A stretch of DNA of 64,000 nucleotides from Pelargonium x hortorum (lineage: Eukaryota; Streptophyta; Magnoliopsida; Geraniales; Geraniaceae): the NCBI GenBank assembly GCA_036897525.1, contig JAYMTJ010000003.1:180719-244718 (forward strand). Reading direction: 5' to 3'. Below, one piece after another: positions 1 through 12,225 of this stretch. Within the stretch, counting starts at the first letter, position 1. Every line of letters starts with the position of its first letter. Under the pieces are notes generated by a model, which made no database searches, had not been told where the DNA came from, and worked only from the letters and a program-made list of their open reading frames with translations. Made by a program: the position numbers and the translations under genes.

Positions 1-1675
1 TATAATAATATATAAACCCATTTAAAATGACGAAAACATATGCGCGACACTCAACTTCAACTATAAAAAATGACTGACGGATGCCCAAGACAAAAAAGTC
101 TCGCTTTTTTTAGAGCTACCTACCGCAAAGAAAGGGGCTTGGGCTATAAATATTTATAAGTTTAGTTTGATTCCCTCAAGCTAATAACCTAAGAGAATAG
201 AGAATTTGAGGGTTTAGTCTTTCAAAGACCTCCTAAAATACTTAACATTTTTTTTTCCTAAACATTACCTCATTATACTACAAATCATTAGGCAGTGCGT
301 TTTTTTATGCTAGTCCAATAACTTTTTGTACCCCATAACAGGTATTACTTTGTCCCAAAAACTAGATAGCAAGATAACGCCTAAATTGAAAAATCGCTTA
401 TATAGCCCCTTAGATGTTACTTTATTAATTACTAGTTAGGGGCTGCTGAGGGAAATAATTAGGGGAGCCCGGGCACTCTAGTAGTACGTAACAGGTTTGA
501 TACTCTACTTGGAAAGGTAAATTGGCATGGATTTCGGATAAGACGCTTTTGTATACAGAACTTCACAAAAAAAACTTACGTGACTTCAATTTTTTTATTA
601 GGATTTTTCAAGAACTTTATAAAAGATTAAAGTAAACTTGGATCATACCTCACAGGTCTTACGAACTACGAAAAACTCTTTCTCAATGATAGTACTACTC
701 CTTAGTGACATACCTTTCATAAATACAGAACGGGATTTCCTGTGTGACTCATCTACTACCCCAATTTTTGGGAGGGTGCAGTACAATCAAGTCTTTTTCT
801 ATAAAATAGGCCTAGATTCAAAGTTTAACAATACCCTAGGATGCCCTATTTCGTCTAGTTTTTTTTCACGCGATTCCTCTCTTTTTCTGAAACTAGTTTA
901 TACAACTAAAAGTAAGTAAGAAAAGAAGGACTCACGAAAATTCACTAATTACTTACAACTATAGCAAAATTCTAGTATAGCAGGATTCCTTTACTGCGTT
1001 TTACAAGGCATTTCGGTATGGGTTAGAGCAAAGCAAAGGTGTTACTCCCGTAGTTAAATAGTCAAATGGTCGAGCTTTCTAGCACTCTGAAGCTTCGCGA
1101 CTATTTCTCAAATACGTGACATAAGTACCCCCTTTGTTTGAATAATACATATTGAATTTTTGACTCACTTGATCTTGAATAAAACCGTGCTTAGAAAATT
1201 TAGATTCCGATAAACGAAAGTATATATCATAGATTATAAATAGGTTTAGGCCCCTATAATAAAGAGTACCAAAAATGCAGCATTTTCTGCTTTTAAAGCT
1301 ATCCTATCAAAGAAGTTATCTGGGTGTTTTTGCTGACTAAAGAAATCACGCCTTTTAGATGGGGCAAGGGTTCCTCAGGAAAAGGACACAAGAAGTAGCA
1401 TTTATTACTAGAATACTTACTGCTCAGCTGCTGGTGGTTTTATCTGGTATCTAATTTCTAGTAAAAATCAAGTTAGCCTAACCTAACGTTATGAAATTAC
1501 CTTTTCGAAATAAGAGCGAGTTTTCTCTTAAACAAGTTAATTCTAAGATACTAATCGGTTTCGCCCAGACCCATTAGAATTTGCGGAAAAAGTGAAAAAA
1601 GTATAAAGGGGGTAAGCTCGGAATTAGGACTCTTTGATGTCTTTAGTACTATCTTCTCTAGCTTCCTTAACTGGA
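1..1675. other. non-coding stretch, no gene recognised
   Basis: No conserved gene, tRNA arm or repeat copy was recognised. The only sizeable open frame is a 93-codon Phe/Ser-rich one at 638-919, of a length expected by chance. Several T-runs of six to nine bases are present. Confidence 0.6.
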
Positions 1676-1757
1676 TTCTACCTAGATAAACCTGGTGGTT
1701 CGGGTTCCTTTCCATATGACGAAAGTCATAGGTTCAAGTCGAATTCTATAGTACAGG
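1676..1757 (+). pseudogene. degenerate elongator tRNA-Met(CAU)-like relic
   Basis: The right half reads AAAGTCATAGGTTCAAGTC, close to the GGGAGTCATTGGTTCAAATC segment I recall from plastid-type elongator trnM. Upstream, CTTTC and GAAAG form a 5-bp anticodon-like stem around an 8-base loop that contains CAT. The 5' strand TCTACCTAG resembles the trnM acceptor, but no 7-bp acceptor stem closes and the D arm is expanded and unpaired. I read this as a decayed trnM; a chance T-arm is the alternative. Confidence 0.35.
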
Positions 1758-4700
1758 GAGTAGAACACTTGTTTTTGAGTTCCGCGAATGAAGTAGCACC
1801 TAAATATTTTATAGAGTCAAAGTTCTTTCCTTGAGGTTAGAAGGAGCCCTGAATATACGGCGCACAGGCCGATAAGGGCACTTTTGTACGAAAATCTGGG
1901 ATTTAGAAATGTAAAAAATAGAACAAGCTGTCACGAAAGGATAACCTTTTAAAATCTAATTTATAACAACACTAGGATAATTCCTTTTTTATGTAAAGGT
2001 TAACTTATACCTAGTCGAATAGCTTATAAAAATGGGATGTCAATTTGGCTAATATCCGGATATTCTAGTACTAAAGTCTGCTATACAAAATACCTCTAAA
2101 GCAACTTAACGGCTCTAATTGAAAACTTCTGGATCCTTAAATTAAGGGTTACTCTTACAAAATAAAGTCTCTCCCTAAAGGACTCCTCCATCTACTGAGT
2201 AGATACAAAAGTCTCTTTTTCCGAATCCAGGCAGGCTCTTCAAAGCTGCATCCCCAGAAGAAATTAGGAAGTCCTTGCAGTATATAGTTTAGATCAGAAA
2301 GAGTTATCACTCAGCGAATTGGTTTGAACGTAGGATGCCCTACGAAAGCTCCCGGGCTTCTGGTTTTTTATTGAATGGGTTCGGTAATGTCAAGGTTTAG
2401 CTTCAAACGCGTATTACTTGAGATCCGGTCCATGGACTTTTGTTAAATTGATTTTATAGAAATAGCTTTGGTAGGGGCTTAACCTCTTAATTTTGAATTA
2501 GTGAAAAAGAAAGCTTTTACTAAATTCTGTTATATACATCTTTTATTAATATTAAAACAACAAAGCTGGAAAGACAAATCGTTAATAGCTATTTTACAAG
2601 GAAAGGTATGCCATTTGTAACATCAAAAAAAGCTCTAGTGCAACACTATTTCGTGTATGACTTAACCGAGTAGGAGATTCAATCTAGAAATTAGAAGCAC
2701 TTATTTTATTTTAAGTATCCTATTAGGTAGGAATTTTACAGGTTGTATCGGGTTTTTCCGGTTAGTCTAAAGATATAGGGGTCGTTAATTTATATCAATC
2801 AAAAGGAATTTATCAGAAAAAAAAAACTTAGAGCAATACCTAGTGGGACCCTTGCTTTTGATTATGCCGTCTGGACTTGTTTAGGTTTATTTATTCGTTC
2901 TACTCCCGGAATCTTATTCCTTTTTCACTTATTGAATTGAGGGGTTTCTAATTATTGATTCAGAACAGGCTCACCCTGCTTTTTTAAGCCCTCTCTACTC
3001 AGATTAAATCCTTTTTAGCTCCTGTGACATAAGTCAATATAGGATATTCGAAACAAGGCTAAATCCTGCATTTTTAGTAATCTCCTTTTTTTAGAGATTT
3101 AGAATGAGTGCTAGTATCTCGTGATACCCGCACGCAGACTAGAGATAAACTCGTCAGATCTAATGTAAACCGAAAGTAGGTAAGGATATACACACAACTC
3201 CACTTCCAATTTTAAGCGGTTATACTCCCCAAGTCTCTTTATTAAAAATGAAAAATTATATGTATTTTCATTTCAAGTCATTTAATTATTTACGAATTCT
3301 ACTTACCACCCTCGCCTCGCTTACAAACTAACTATAAAAGGTAAACTTATAAGAATCCTCGTTATGGGTGTTTACTTGGAAGAACCTATAGAGTGTTTGT
3401 TGTCCGTACGTTTCAAATATATATGTTAACTTTATTAAGTACTTCTTACCTAGAATTGGGGTTTACTAAATAATTCTATTCGACCTTAAATTTCTTATAT
3501 TTATACAAAGCCAGGCCGTTTTCCAATTATTCCTTTATACCAAGACCCCTGGTGGTGATAAGACAAAGTCCTGGGGAATAGGAAACTCTAGGATAAAACT
3601 TGAGCGGAATAAGTGCCCCTTAGTTAATTGAGATTGAGTATGAGACTTCGTATTTTCTTTAAGAAAGAAGCAACTTTTACTCCATTATTACGATCATAAA
3701 ATAAACATAAACGAGTTTCCACTAGAGCACTGAATTGCAGGTCTCTTTATCTTATAGTTAATTAATCAACAGGACGTGCTTCTTTCTTTTCAGCCTCTGG
3801 GCATACCTAAAGGGTAAAGGGAGTAGGGGGCAATTCTGTCAAAATAAGGTTGTAGAAGCAAACACCTTAACCTATAAATAAAACTTTTGTTATCAAAAAT
3901 GTCAGTTCGTTCTTTCTAGATGGCTTATTAAGTATAGCTGTAATCATAAGTTTTTCCTCTCTGGGATATAATACTTATATTATAACTGCGAGTCTCCTAC
4001 AGTCATAGGGTTGTTCTAAATATCTAAAATAATCGGAGTTTTTACAAACATTGAACAATAGAATTAATTTAGAGCATCCCTACTTAGAAATTAGAAGCTT
4101 TCAGGATACATGAGGACTAACCACGAAATATACTTAATAAACGAGTTACATATATAGACCCTAGGATTCACTGAAAACATAATATAACAAAAAACTTTCT
4201 AAAAAGTACAGGATAACACTTATTTGGTCAAAAAGCTACACAGAAAAAATCTTTATTAAGGCTATATAGTTTGTTATCGGACCCAGCTTTAGTAGAATAT
4301 TAATTTGTAAGCTTTTTATTTGTAAAATCTAGCTATATCTGTGGGCTTTTAGGGCCGAGGTTATATAGTAGGGGATCCCTTTGTTTTTCAAGGATGTAGT
4401 CTAAATAAGTAGAGATTTTTATACATTTGATTTTTCCAAACGGGTATGTTTATAAGCTAGTCGAGGTAGGCTTTTAGAGCTGGATTAAGGGATACCTACT
4501 CCTGGTCAAGTGCTTTCTAGTTAGTTGTTCAAGAAACCTTTTGAATGGCTAAGTCTAGGGAGTTTTAGACTTTATATAGTTACTCATACCAAGTTTACAG
4601 TTATTCTGGAAAGTGATTAGGGCTTTAGCCGAACTTCCACTATGCACCTATCCGCCATGAGTTTTGCAAGCTGTGAAGTAAGGCATTTTTTAGTAGCTAA

Positions 4701-5680
4701 TCCTTTTTCCGAGGAAGGCTGGGGTTCCTTATGGGATTCCCCAGTGTTTATTTGATATTCTTGTATTATGGGACTGGAAAACAAAAAGTATGATTAGCAT
4801 AAAAAGTGGTGACAAAAATGACAAATAAATTTAGAAGTATTAGTAGGAATTACAGTAGCATTAAAATATTGCTACTTTTTTTATTCCAGCATTCATTTAA
4901 TCCTGAAATTTTTAATGTATACAAACAAGATTTATCGCAAAAAACTTTAAAAGAAGTCTTATTTTTAGAAACACTTAATACCAAAAAGACTCTAATACCA
5001 GAAAGTTCTTTTAGATTAGACAGAAGCTTGAATTCTGGTCTAATCACATATGAAATCTTTTACTAGAGCGGATTCTTTTAAAGGGGGAATTATACAATTA
5101 GAGCAGTTTTCGCCACTTCACTTAATTTAGTGTGATTGATATACGGATAGTATTAAAGTCTATAGAGTCTCGACTGGTATAGAAGAAAACTGCTTCGTGT
5201 TAATGGTAGTACGAGAACCCATTTAATAATTATTTATAAGGGGCGCTTGCTTTTACTTGGCTGCTGTAAGTGCCCCTCAGATTGAGTCGAACTACTAGGT
5301 ATTCCTTACGGGTGCTCAATAAGATTGAAAATCTTACTTAGTTAAATTATAAAATCGTCATAATAGAACAAAGTCTCCCAAGAAAGAAAAAAAGACTTAT
5401 GCATGCTCTAAACATTTCAAAATGGAAAACCCTATCTGTTTAAGTTAGGGGTGCTTCGATATGGGAGGGTTCCGCTTAAGAAACTTAATTCTTACATAAT
5501 TAGCGTAGAGTACTGCATCTTGGGTTAGTTGCCGACCCACTATAGGGTGGAAAAAAGCGATAAATAACTGAAAACGTTAAACTTTGCTTTTACGCACATT
5601 GCGAGACTTTTTTATCTTACAGCTAGCTTGTTGATTGCCATTCCAAACTTTTTAAAGAAATCCTAGGCTTTGTTCTACCT
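1758..5680. other. non-coding stretch, no gene recognised
   Basis: No protein family or RNA gene was recognised. A small hairpin ATCTACTGAGTAGAT lies at 2191-2205. Open frames exist on both strands across 4806-5066 (86 and 65 codons); they are complementary shadows without a recognisable product. Confidence 0.6.
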
Positions 5681-5742
5681 AGTTTACGGGATTTGAACCG
5701 ATGACATTTGATAACTTGACTCGAACCTATGCCAAGTAAACT
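5681..5742 (-). pseudogene. 62-nt tRNA-like relic with two T-arm motifs
   Basis: Read on the minus strand, AGTTTAC at the 5' end and GTAAACT at the 3' end form a perfect 7-bp closing stem. Inside are two successive T-arm-like motifs, ATAGGTTCGAGTC and ATCGGTTCAAATCC. The second, with preceding GTC, resembles the 3' part of plastid-type trnT(GGU). At 62 nt it is about 10 nt shorter than a normal tRNA, and no D arm or anticodon arm is visible. Part of the closing stem overlaps the expected T stem, so this is not a functional cloverleaf. Confidence 0.35.
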
Positions 5743-8700
5743 TTATGTATGAAAAAAAGCAGTTAGATAACAAAAAAAGAGAGTATTCCCCCATTAACGG
5801 TAATGCTTAGATAGAAGGATTTCCAAGGATAAGCTATTCGTGTAAGGAATCCCAATACCCCTCACCTCAGTTGAGCTAATATTCTATACTTCTGTCTAGA
5901 AACTTATCAAGGCCGGGATCTATGACTATATTTTATGGACCCTATCCTATTTATTAGATTAGAAATTTTTGGTAGATTACGTCCTAAAGCAGTATTTATT
6001 TCAATACTAAAAATCTTTGTGGATTAATGGTGATACATTCTTAGCTACTTTGTGTCGAATTTCTATATTATTAAAACCCTCTTTCTTCTATAGGAAAACC
6101 CTCAAATATCCATTTAATATGATATACATATGATATAAAAGGTAAAGTATATACCATTCTTTAAGACGAGAACTGCAGTGGCTGGTTATAAGGACTGCAC
6201 TCAAGTGACTTGAACCTACAAAAATTCTCTTTTATAGAAAATCTTTAATTAGTAAAATAATGCGTTAGTTAAGTTAAGGTATGTAATTACTCATTTATAA
6301 GTCTTTTTTACTAGTATTACTATAAACCTTTGTATTCATGAAGTAAGGGATGATGCATAGTCTTTTGGTGATATGTATGTAAAGTAATCCTTGTCTTTTC
6401 CAGTGACGCGGGTAAGTTTTCGTTCTGAAAAAAGAGCTATGCCTGAATTGAATGAATAATAAGGGGTTTAAATTGCATTGGTATTTAAAATAGGAGTTCC
6501 GTATTTTCACAGATTTATATTACTCTCTTTCTAGTCCAGTAGTCACTACTTAGGCAAAAGTGAAAGTTACTCTAAAAGCTACAAAACTTCAAGGAAAAGG
6601 TCTAGCAATAATTTTTTATGGAATTATCCCTTTGAAAGAGCCAACCTCTTACAGTTGAAATATTTCCTTTATAATTAAAAGAGTCAAATTCCAAGCCTTA
6701 CCTACAAGCGATTCCAGTGGAGCCGCAGTCTATTTATATATCTATGAAGTGGGGTATCCAAGTCTTTTCTTAGAAAGTAGAAAACTTCTTAAGCTTAAGT
6801 AGGATTTTGTCAACGCCTTATATCCATATTCTTGAGTCAAAAAACTAAGTTCGTAAAACAGTAATCTAGACCAAAAGTACTTTAAAACTTACCGAGGAGA
6901 CTCCATACTTGACTTGAAATTGCCCCCCTTTTGTTAGGAGGTGTAACCCAGCCTATTAATTTGGGATTTCGCGGGTCTCTTACGGTATCCCTGGATTCTT
7001 TATTACAAAAAAGTCTTTCCTAATAAAGTTTTATTTCATATAATATAAATGGGATTCTAAAATACATATATAAGGGGAGTAAGCCGCTCTTTTGTTTGCC
7101 ATGGACACCTGGGAGGTTGAAAACTAAAAAGATTCTTACGCCTTAATAGACTCTACAAACAACACGGAAAATTGACAAGTATCTGACAAAGGAAAAGGAA
7201 TAGGTTACTTAACCTGCTAAACTAAGGCTATAAGCTGATTGGAATCTCTGCACTTCGATCTCGAAAAGACTTTTAGGGATAACCTAACAAGGAGTCAAAA
7301 AACCGTTGTTTAGGGTTTCCTACTTTAGTTTAGAGCTAACAAGAGACTTTGTCCAGTCCAAAAGGGGTCTTAGACTTTTTTGTTTGAATTAAAATAAAGG
7401 ACGTTTACATACAGGGATTGCTTAAAAATTATATGCTTAAAGGAAGGCAGAGTTCGAAAAAGACCCGAGTTAGAGCACAAGAGGTACGGTAAAATATAAG
7501 GGACAAACTCAAACAAAAGAAATTGGATTCTCATCTAGGTATATGCACAAATAAAAGAAGCTTCTGCTAATAGAATCTTTCTTTTTTTTTTAACTTTTAA
7601 TTTAAATAGATCCTATTAATTTAATTCTATTAGGTTAGGTCCAATTCAAAAAAACCAAGGGAAGGGAATATAAACAAAAAACCCTTTACCTCCACCCCTA
7701 AAAAATAGAGCAACTCCTTAAAATGAGGACCTTTTGTTACTTACCTACTTGCATAGTTATAAGGTAAAATATTATGGAAAACCCTTTTAGAAACTCGAGA
7801 TATTCTATATAAATAAAGTTATTTACAACTCTACAATGTGTATTGAACGAGAAGTAAAGTCTTATTAAAGTAACTCAAATCTATAAGAACTCTTTCTTAT
7901 GTTAATATCGTAAAGCTATCAATAGAACTTAAGGAAACTGATATATAGAACATTGGTGCGGTTTGAACCTTGTATTTACTCATAATTAAAAAAATCAAGA
8001 AAAGCAAAGGTTCTTGGTACTTTGTATACTTACTGGGTCCTCTTAGTCAACACCTTTTGGCATGAGCAACTATGGAACATTCAATAGAAAATAGACAAAT
8101 TAGAGGGCACATCCTTTACTTTCACAGTATTATACAAATAAGTGTTCGGGCCTTAAAATTTCCGAAGTCTTACTATACCAAGCACAAAAAACATAAGCTT
8201 GTGAATTTCCGTATCTTTAAATCCGGCTATTCCTCGCAATTTTGACTCTGACAAAGTCAATTTGTATTCCTAACAAAGTAAAACAGGATCCTCGTAAGAA
8301 AAGGGCCCTATAATCCTTCTAAGCTAAGAGAGAATTGGCTTTAATCTAAGTAGTTGTTACGGAAATATAAATATCTCAATTTTTTTTTTTCAGTTGATTT
8401 AAGTATATTCCTCAACGAATGGCTTTAGAAAAATCACATTAACAGTGTTAATATTTAGGTAAATTCGATCTAACATAGTATAAAGGGGGGTCAAAGTTCT
8501 TAAGTTAAAAGGTAAGGTCCAGTAGGCAGGAATAGGTCAGACAATTTCTGTTTATTCCCTTGCTTGGATTGCAAACTACAAAGTCTCGTAGCTCTTGTTT
8601 ACGCTCTTGAACTTTTTAGACCTTTAAGTAAGCAGGCTTTTATCAGAATAAATAGTAAGGGAATACCGTACCAACAGATCCAAACGAAGCACAAGCAGAC

Positions 8701-9206
8701 CCTGCATAACTCTAGGAAACTTCTAGGTTGCAACTAGAAGAGAAGAAAGGTTGGGCCCACTCTTGGTATAGGATAGGGGTTACGTTTTTGACATGTTCTT
8801 AGCTGGGGCTTTTACTCGTGTAAATGACCGAAAATTTATATGGAATACCATAAAAAAAAAGAAAAAAGAATACTGTGGACGCGTAGTAATAAAACCTCAT
8901 ACTAGCAGCAACTAGACCCTGGGTCAAATAAAGGGATGCAAAAAGAACAGAACACCTTAAGTATTATTGAGAAATTTCTTTAGAATTTTACTCTTATATT
9001 TAGAAAAGAAGGATCCGCCACAAGACCTACACCCATATTGTATAAGAAGAAGTTATGTACGTATTGAAAAGAATTCTTACAGGGTTCTTAATTAAGGTTG
9101 TTAATCTTAAAAAATAAGGATACCTACATATTGATAGGAATTTAGTACGCACTGAAAAAAGACTATTCTCCTTCTTAGTAAAGGCAAAAACTAGGATCCC
9201 AGAGCA
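5743..9206. other. non-coding stretch with isolated T-arm motifs
   Basis: Minus-strand T-arm-like motifs occur at 6205-6220 (TGTAGGTTCAAGTCAC) and 7957-7975 (ACAAGGTTCAAACCGCA), without the other tRNA arms. TATGATATA occurs twice in direct orientation at 6118-6126 and 6129-6137. An 11-T run sits at 8380-8390. The 71-codon minus-strand frame at 6295-6510 is not recognisable. Confidence 0.5.
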
Positions 9207-9232
9207 CTAACTAATAGAATTCTATTAGTTAG
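9207..9232. repeat. 26-bp perfect palindrome centred on an EcoRI site
   Basis: The 13-base arm CTAACTAATAGAA is followed immediately by its exact reverse complement, with GAATTC at the centre (9217-9222). There is no spacer, so it forms a cruciform-capable inverted repeat rather than a looped RNA hairpin. A perfect palindrome of this length is unlikely by chance in 64 kb. No gene lies beside it. Confidence 0.95.
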
Positions 9233-11389
9233 CTTTCCCGTAGACGTATTTGTTTTTGAGCTTAAAGCCTTTACTTTAATACTATACTAACTCTATAGAC
9301 CCTATCTATATAGTAAAGGGGTAATACTTCGCTATATATCATATCTTAGACCAAGCTTCTCTTTATAGAGCTCTTACTCCTCTAATCTATACTTAGTATT
9401 TGCGTAGAGAATATAGGAAAAGTATACAATGATATTATAGAGCGCCCTTAAAGCCACGCGGACTATGAAGCAAAAGCAGTATTGAACCGCACAAGCTTCT
9501 CTATTTCTTAAACATTTTACACAGAGTTATGCAAGGAAAGACAGGGGTTCTGCTTAAATTAGAGGGTATAGTACACATAATTGCAAGCGCTTTATACCCG
9601 GTAAAGAGGTAGTAGAGATTTCACTAGTTTGGGAATACGCTAAAAAGGACTATCATTCATCGTTGGTATCAGCAAGGATATAGGTAAATACGAGTGCATA
9701 CTACATATAGGGATGCTCTAATAAAGCTATTTGTGTATTAGGTAGGTTCCTACAAAGGATCGGACTAATGACGTATACAATACTTGAATTCTCCATATTC
9801 CATTGCTTTTGATTTCTCAGCAAACGAATGGCATCCTCTTCTGGAAAATCCTAGCTATTCTGATATTTGGGAATTTCATGCTATTACTCAAACAAGCATC
9901 AAACGTATGCTTGCATTGTATTCTTTGTACCGAGTACCGAAACTGATAGCATTGATTATGCATGCAAGATTATACACAAAAGACCTAAAGCTAAAACTAT
10001 AAAAAGAAGTTAGCTACCCTCAGAAGCTCCTCACAAGGATTTTGTACCGAAACCTCCCTTAAGAGTAACACCAAGTACTACGGAGCTAAAAACGTAAAGG
10101 ACTTGGCAGGGTTTCTCTGGTTATTCATACTTATCTAAGGATTCCATAATCCTTAAGCAAAAAGACCTTCTTTTGTCACGGGCTAGGCCCCCCTAAAACT
10201 CAATTTGGAACCCCCATTTAATACCATACTTTCATTTCAAAGACCCGATTTTCTAAAGGTTTTCTAAACGATGGAGGCTTGCTTTTTTTTTAATTACTTT
10301 TTATTAATAATACTAAAGAGGGAGACTCAGCCCAGTTAAACCAGGAACGAAATCCATTATTATAATGTTAGCTAGTAAGAGCCTTTTCTTGCTCTATGAC
10401 AAACGCTTCCTTAAGTAAGACTCCCGAAGCTTACTATATCAGAGCCTCCTTTAGCACTTCTTTTAGTTAGAGAGACTCCTATAAACACTTCAAAGCACGA
10501 AAACTCGAGGAGTCTTTAAACTCATGTACCAGAAACTCTGCTCGTAACGGGACCTCGAAAAGGGAGATATCTGTACGTACTTGTTGTGAGGGCCCTACTA
10601 TAACCGCTATTAAAAATTTCAAGATTTAGGTAGAAAAATACTGCCGAGTAAAGGCTCTTTTAATTAAAGAAGGCTAAAACTCTTGAAAAAGAACTACTTA
10701 AATACAGACTTTCTTTCGTGCAATTCTAACTTTGCCTACTTTTCTGAAATTACTGCGTAAAATATTGTAACTTCCTTTTGTACGACGAGCTCTAAACAAG
10801 GGTAGGATGTGAGTACTCTAAGAAGCACCGAGCCCCCCGTATATATAATGCTTAAGCAAGAGATCCCTTATTTATATCTTTCCTTTCTGAAGGCACCAAA
10901 AATCTTCTAAACTAAAGCTTAATATTTTAAAGCAACGCGAACCCATACGCAGTCAAATACTAGGCATAGCTTAAAATTGACTTGTAAAAAAGAACTCAAC
11001 TAGAGCGGACAGAACTACACTACTAAGTAGGAGTTTTTCAACCTAAAGGTTGCCTCTCTTAAAAGAAAACTTTTGCCCCTGTTAATAAAGAGTCCTGTAT
11101 TTGCGTAAAGACCTAGCCTCCTTAGGGTCCTAAGTATAGAATTTCCAGCCCTTTATCTAGTCATAATTTATAAAGTGGTTACCTTATATCAGCTTGTACC
11201 GATCAAAAACTCAGTCTAGAGGTTAGTTTAAGACTTTTCTTGCTACTTATAATGTAGGTTTTTGACTTTTATTATTCAGCTCAGCAGAAGCTAAGGCTGC
11301 CCGTTATATACTAACGTAATACTTATAATGACTATAAAAAAGAACCTACCGTGGTAATATCAAGATGAAGTAATAACTAGAAGAAGCAA
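9233..11389. other. non-coding stretch
   Basis: Apart from the doubtful frame at 9784-10002, no gene, tRNA relic or repeat copy was recognised. The right end grades into an AT-rich module. Confidence 0.55.
9784..10002 (+). CDS. 72-codon open frame, doubtful
   Basis: It starts at TTG directly after in-frame stops and reads MNSPYSIAFDFSANEWHP at its N terminus. There are two Trp residues and a basic tail (TKDLKLKL). No family was recognised and no membrane segment is clear. No promoter or neighbouring gene supports it, and the length is within chance expectation. Confidence 0.1.
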   Translation: MNSPYSIAFDFSANEWHPLLENPSYSDIWEFHAITQTSIKRMLALYSLYRVPKLIALIMHARLYTKDLKLKL

Positions 11390-11810
11390 CCCATATACAT
11401 GACTCTATTTTATTACACTATTACTACTCATTAAGAATCTAAACTAATACATATAATAATTAATACATAATTACATAATTATTTCTTAATACATATGTAA
11501 GAACAATACTATTACTAGAATTACTATATAAATAATATAATAATAGAAGATAATAAAACATATATTATTAATAGGCTATGACAGGAAGAACCTATTTATT
11601 AAGTAACTAATAATACAATACAGATATAATAACTATAATAATACAGTAACCCAAAGCAACAGGAAGTCTATAAGAGTACTGTCTCTATAATCTGCCTTCT
11701 CTTCCTCCTATTCCTAATAGAAAGTAAAGCTTATTCATAAAACCCAGGGAAATCTAGGTCAAAAGAAACCTCAAATCCAAGTAGTAAAGCAACAAGTCAA
11801 ACAAATCCAA
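11390..11810 (+). repeat. AT-rich, G-poor module ending in AACAAGTCA
   Basis: This stretch is built from short TA, TAA and ACTAC words with very few G residues, unlike its flanks. It ends in AACAAGTCA at 11790-11799, followed by further AAGTCA words. Similar G-poor tracts followed by AACAAGTCA occur at about 33.2-33.8, 54.9-55.3 and 61.6-61.9 kb, so I treat it as a diverged copy of one dispersed unit. Confidence 0.45.
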
Positions 11811-11824
11811 ACAAAAGAAGTAAG

Positions 11825-12211
11825 TCAAAATAAAACAAAGTCAAAGCAAGTAATAAGTCCAGGCCAGAATAAGTAGAGGAACATCCGCACTAGAGATACC
11901 AACTTACGCAGTACCAGCAAAACCCATCTATTCTCTATTTCTTGCACTTTTCCTCGAATTATTCCTAAGGAATAAGGACATAATCTTGCCGTTAAAGAAA
12001 CCCGTTTGAAAGCTACCTTGTCTGAGTAATCTAAAATCCGCAGAGTTAGAAGAATAAATTCGAATTCAAGAGCCCAATAAGTGGGGCCTCCGCCAGTAAA
12101 GGAAGAAATCATATTCCATAAACCAAAAGGGATTGGAATCCTCAGGGCCGGTTTACCTACTATTCCATTTGAACCTACGACCGTTAGGTTAACAGCCGAT
12201 CGCTCTACCAC
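11825..12211 (-). CDS. 128-codon open frame overlapping the tRNA-Asn relic, doubtful
   Basis: It starts at GTG inside the D arm of the trnN-like element, so its first residues (MVERSAVNLTVVG) are simply a translation of the tRNA. The middle contains SFTGGGPTYWALEFEF, followed by a hydrophobic C terminus. No family was recognised. The plus strand is also open over 12081-12269. Both strands being open may reflect a better-preserved ancestral sequence, but an expressed protein starting inside a tRNA is unlikely. Confidence 0.15.
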   Translation of the reverse strand: MVERSAVNLTVVGSNGIVGKPALRIPIPFGLWNMISSFTGGGPTYWALEFEFILLTLRILDYSDKVAFKRVSLTARLCPYSLGIIRGKVQEIENRWVLLVLRKLVSLVRMFLYLFWPGLITCFDFVLF

Positions 12212-12225
12212 TGAGCTATTGAGGA
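12139..12225 (-). pseudogene. trnN: tRNA-Asn(GUU), plastid-type, with expanded T arm
   Basis: On the minus strand TCCTCAA, TA, GCTC, AGTGGTA and GAGC align in register with plastid-type trnN. The anticodon loop CTGTTAA (GUU) is intact, followed by GGTCGTAGGTTCAAAT. The anticodon stem ATCGG/CCTAA has only three pairs. The T stem GTAGG lacks its partner CCTAC: the sequence runs GGAATAGTAGGTAAACC before a 3' strand CTGAGGA, which pairs six of seven with the acceptor 5' strand. The element is 87 nt, about 15 longer than usual. It is the best tRNA match here but is probably not functional. Confidence 0.65.

Noticed and set aside
189-210. Plant mitochondrial promoter of CATAAGAGA type at CCTAAGAGAATAGAGAA
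   Set aside because: The CRTA core is not exact, and similar AAGAGA words are common by chance in this composition.
638-919. 93-codon open frame
   Set aside because: Low-complexity Phe/Ser/Lys translation, no family resemblance, and a length expected many times by chance.
4806-5066. Overlapping 86-codon (+) and 65-codon (-) open frames
   Set aside because: They are mirror images of one stop-poor stretch; neither has a recognisable domain.
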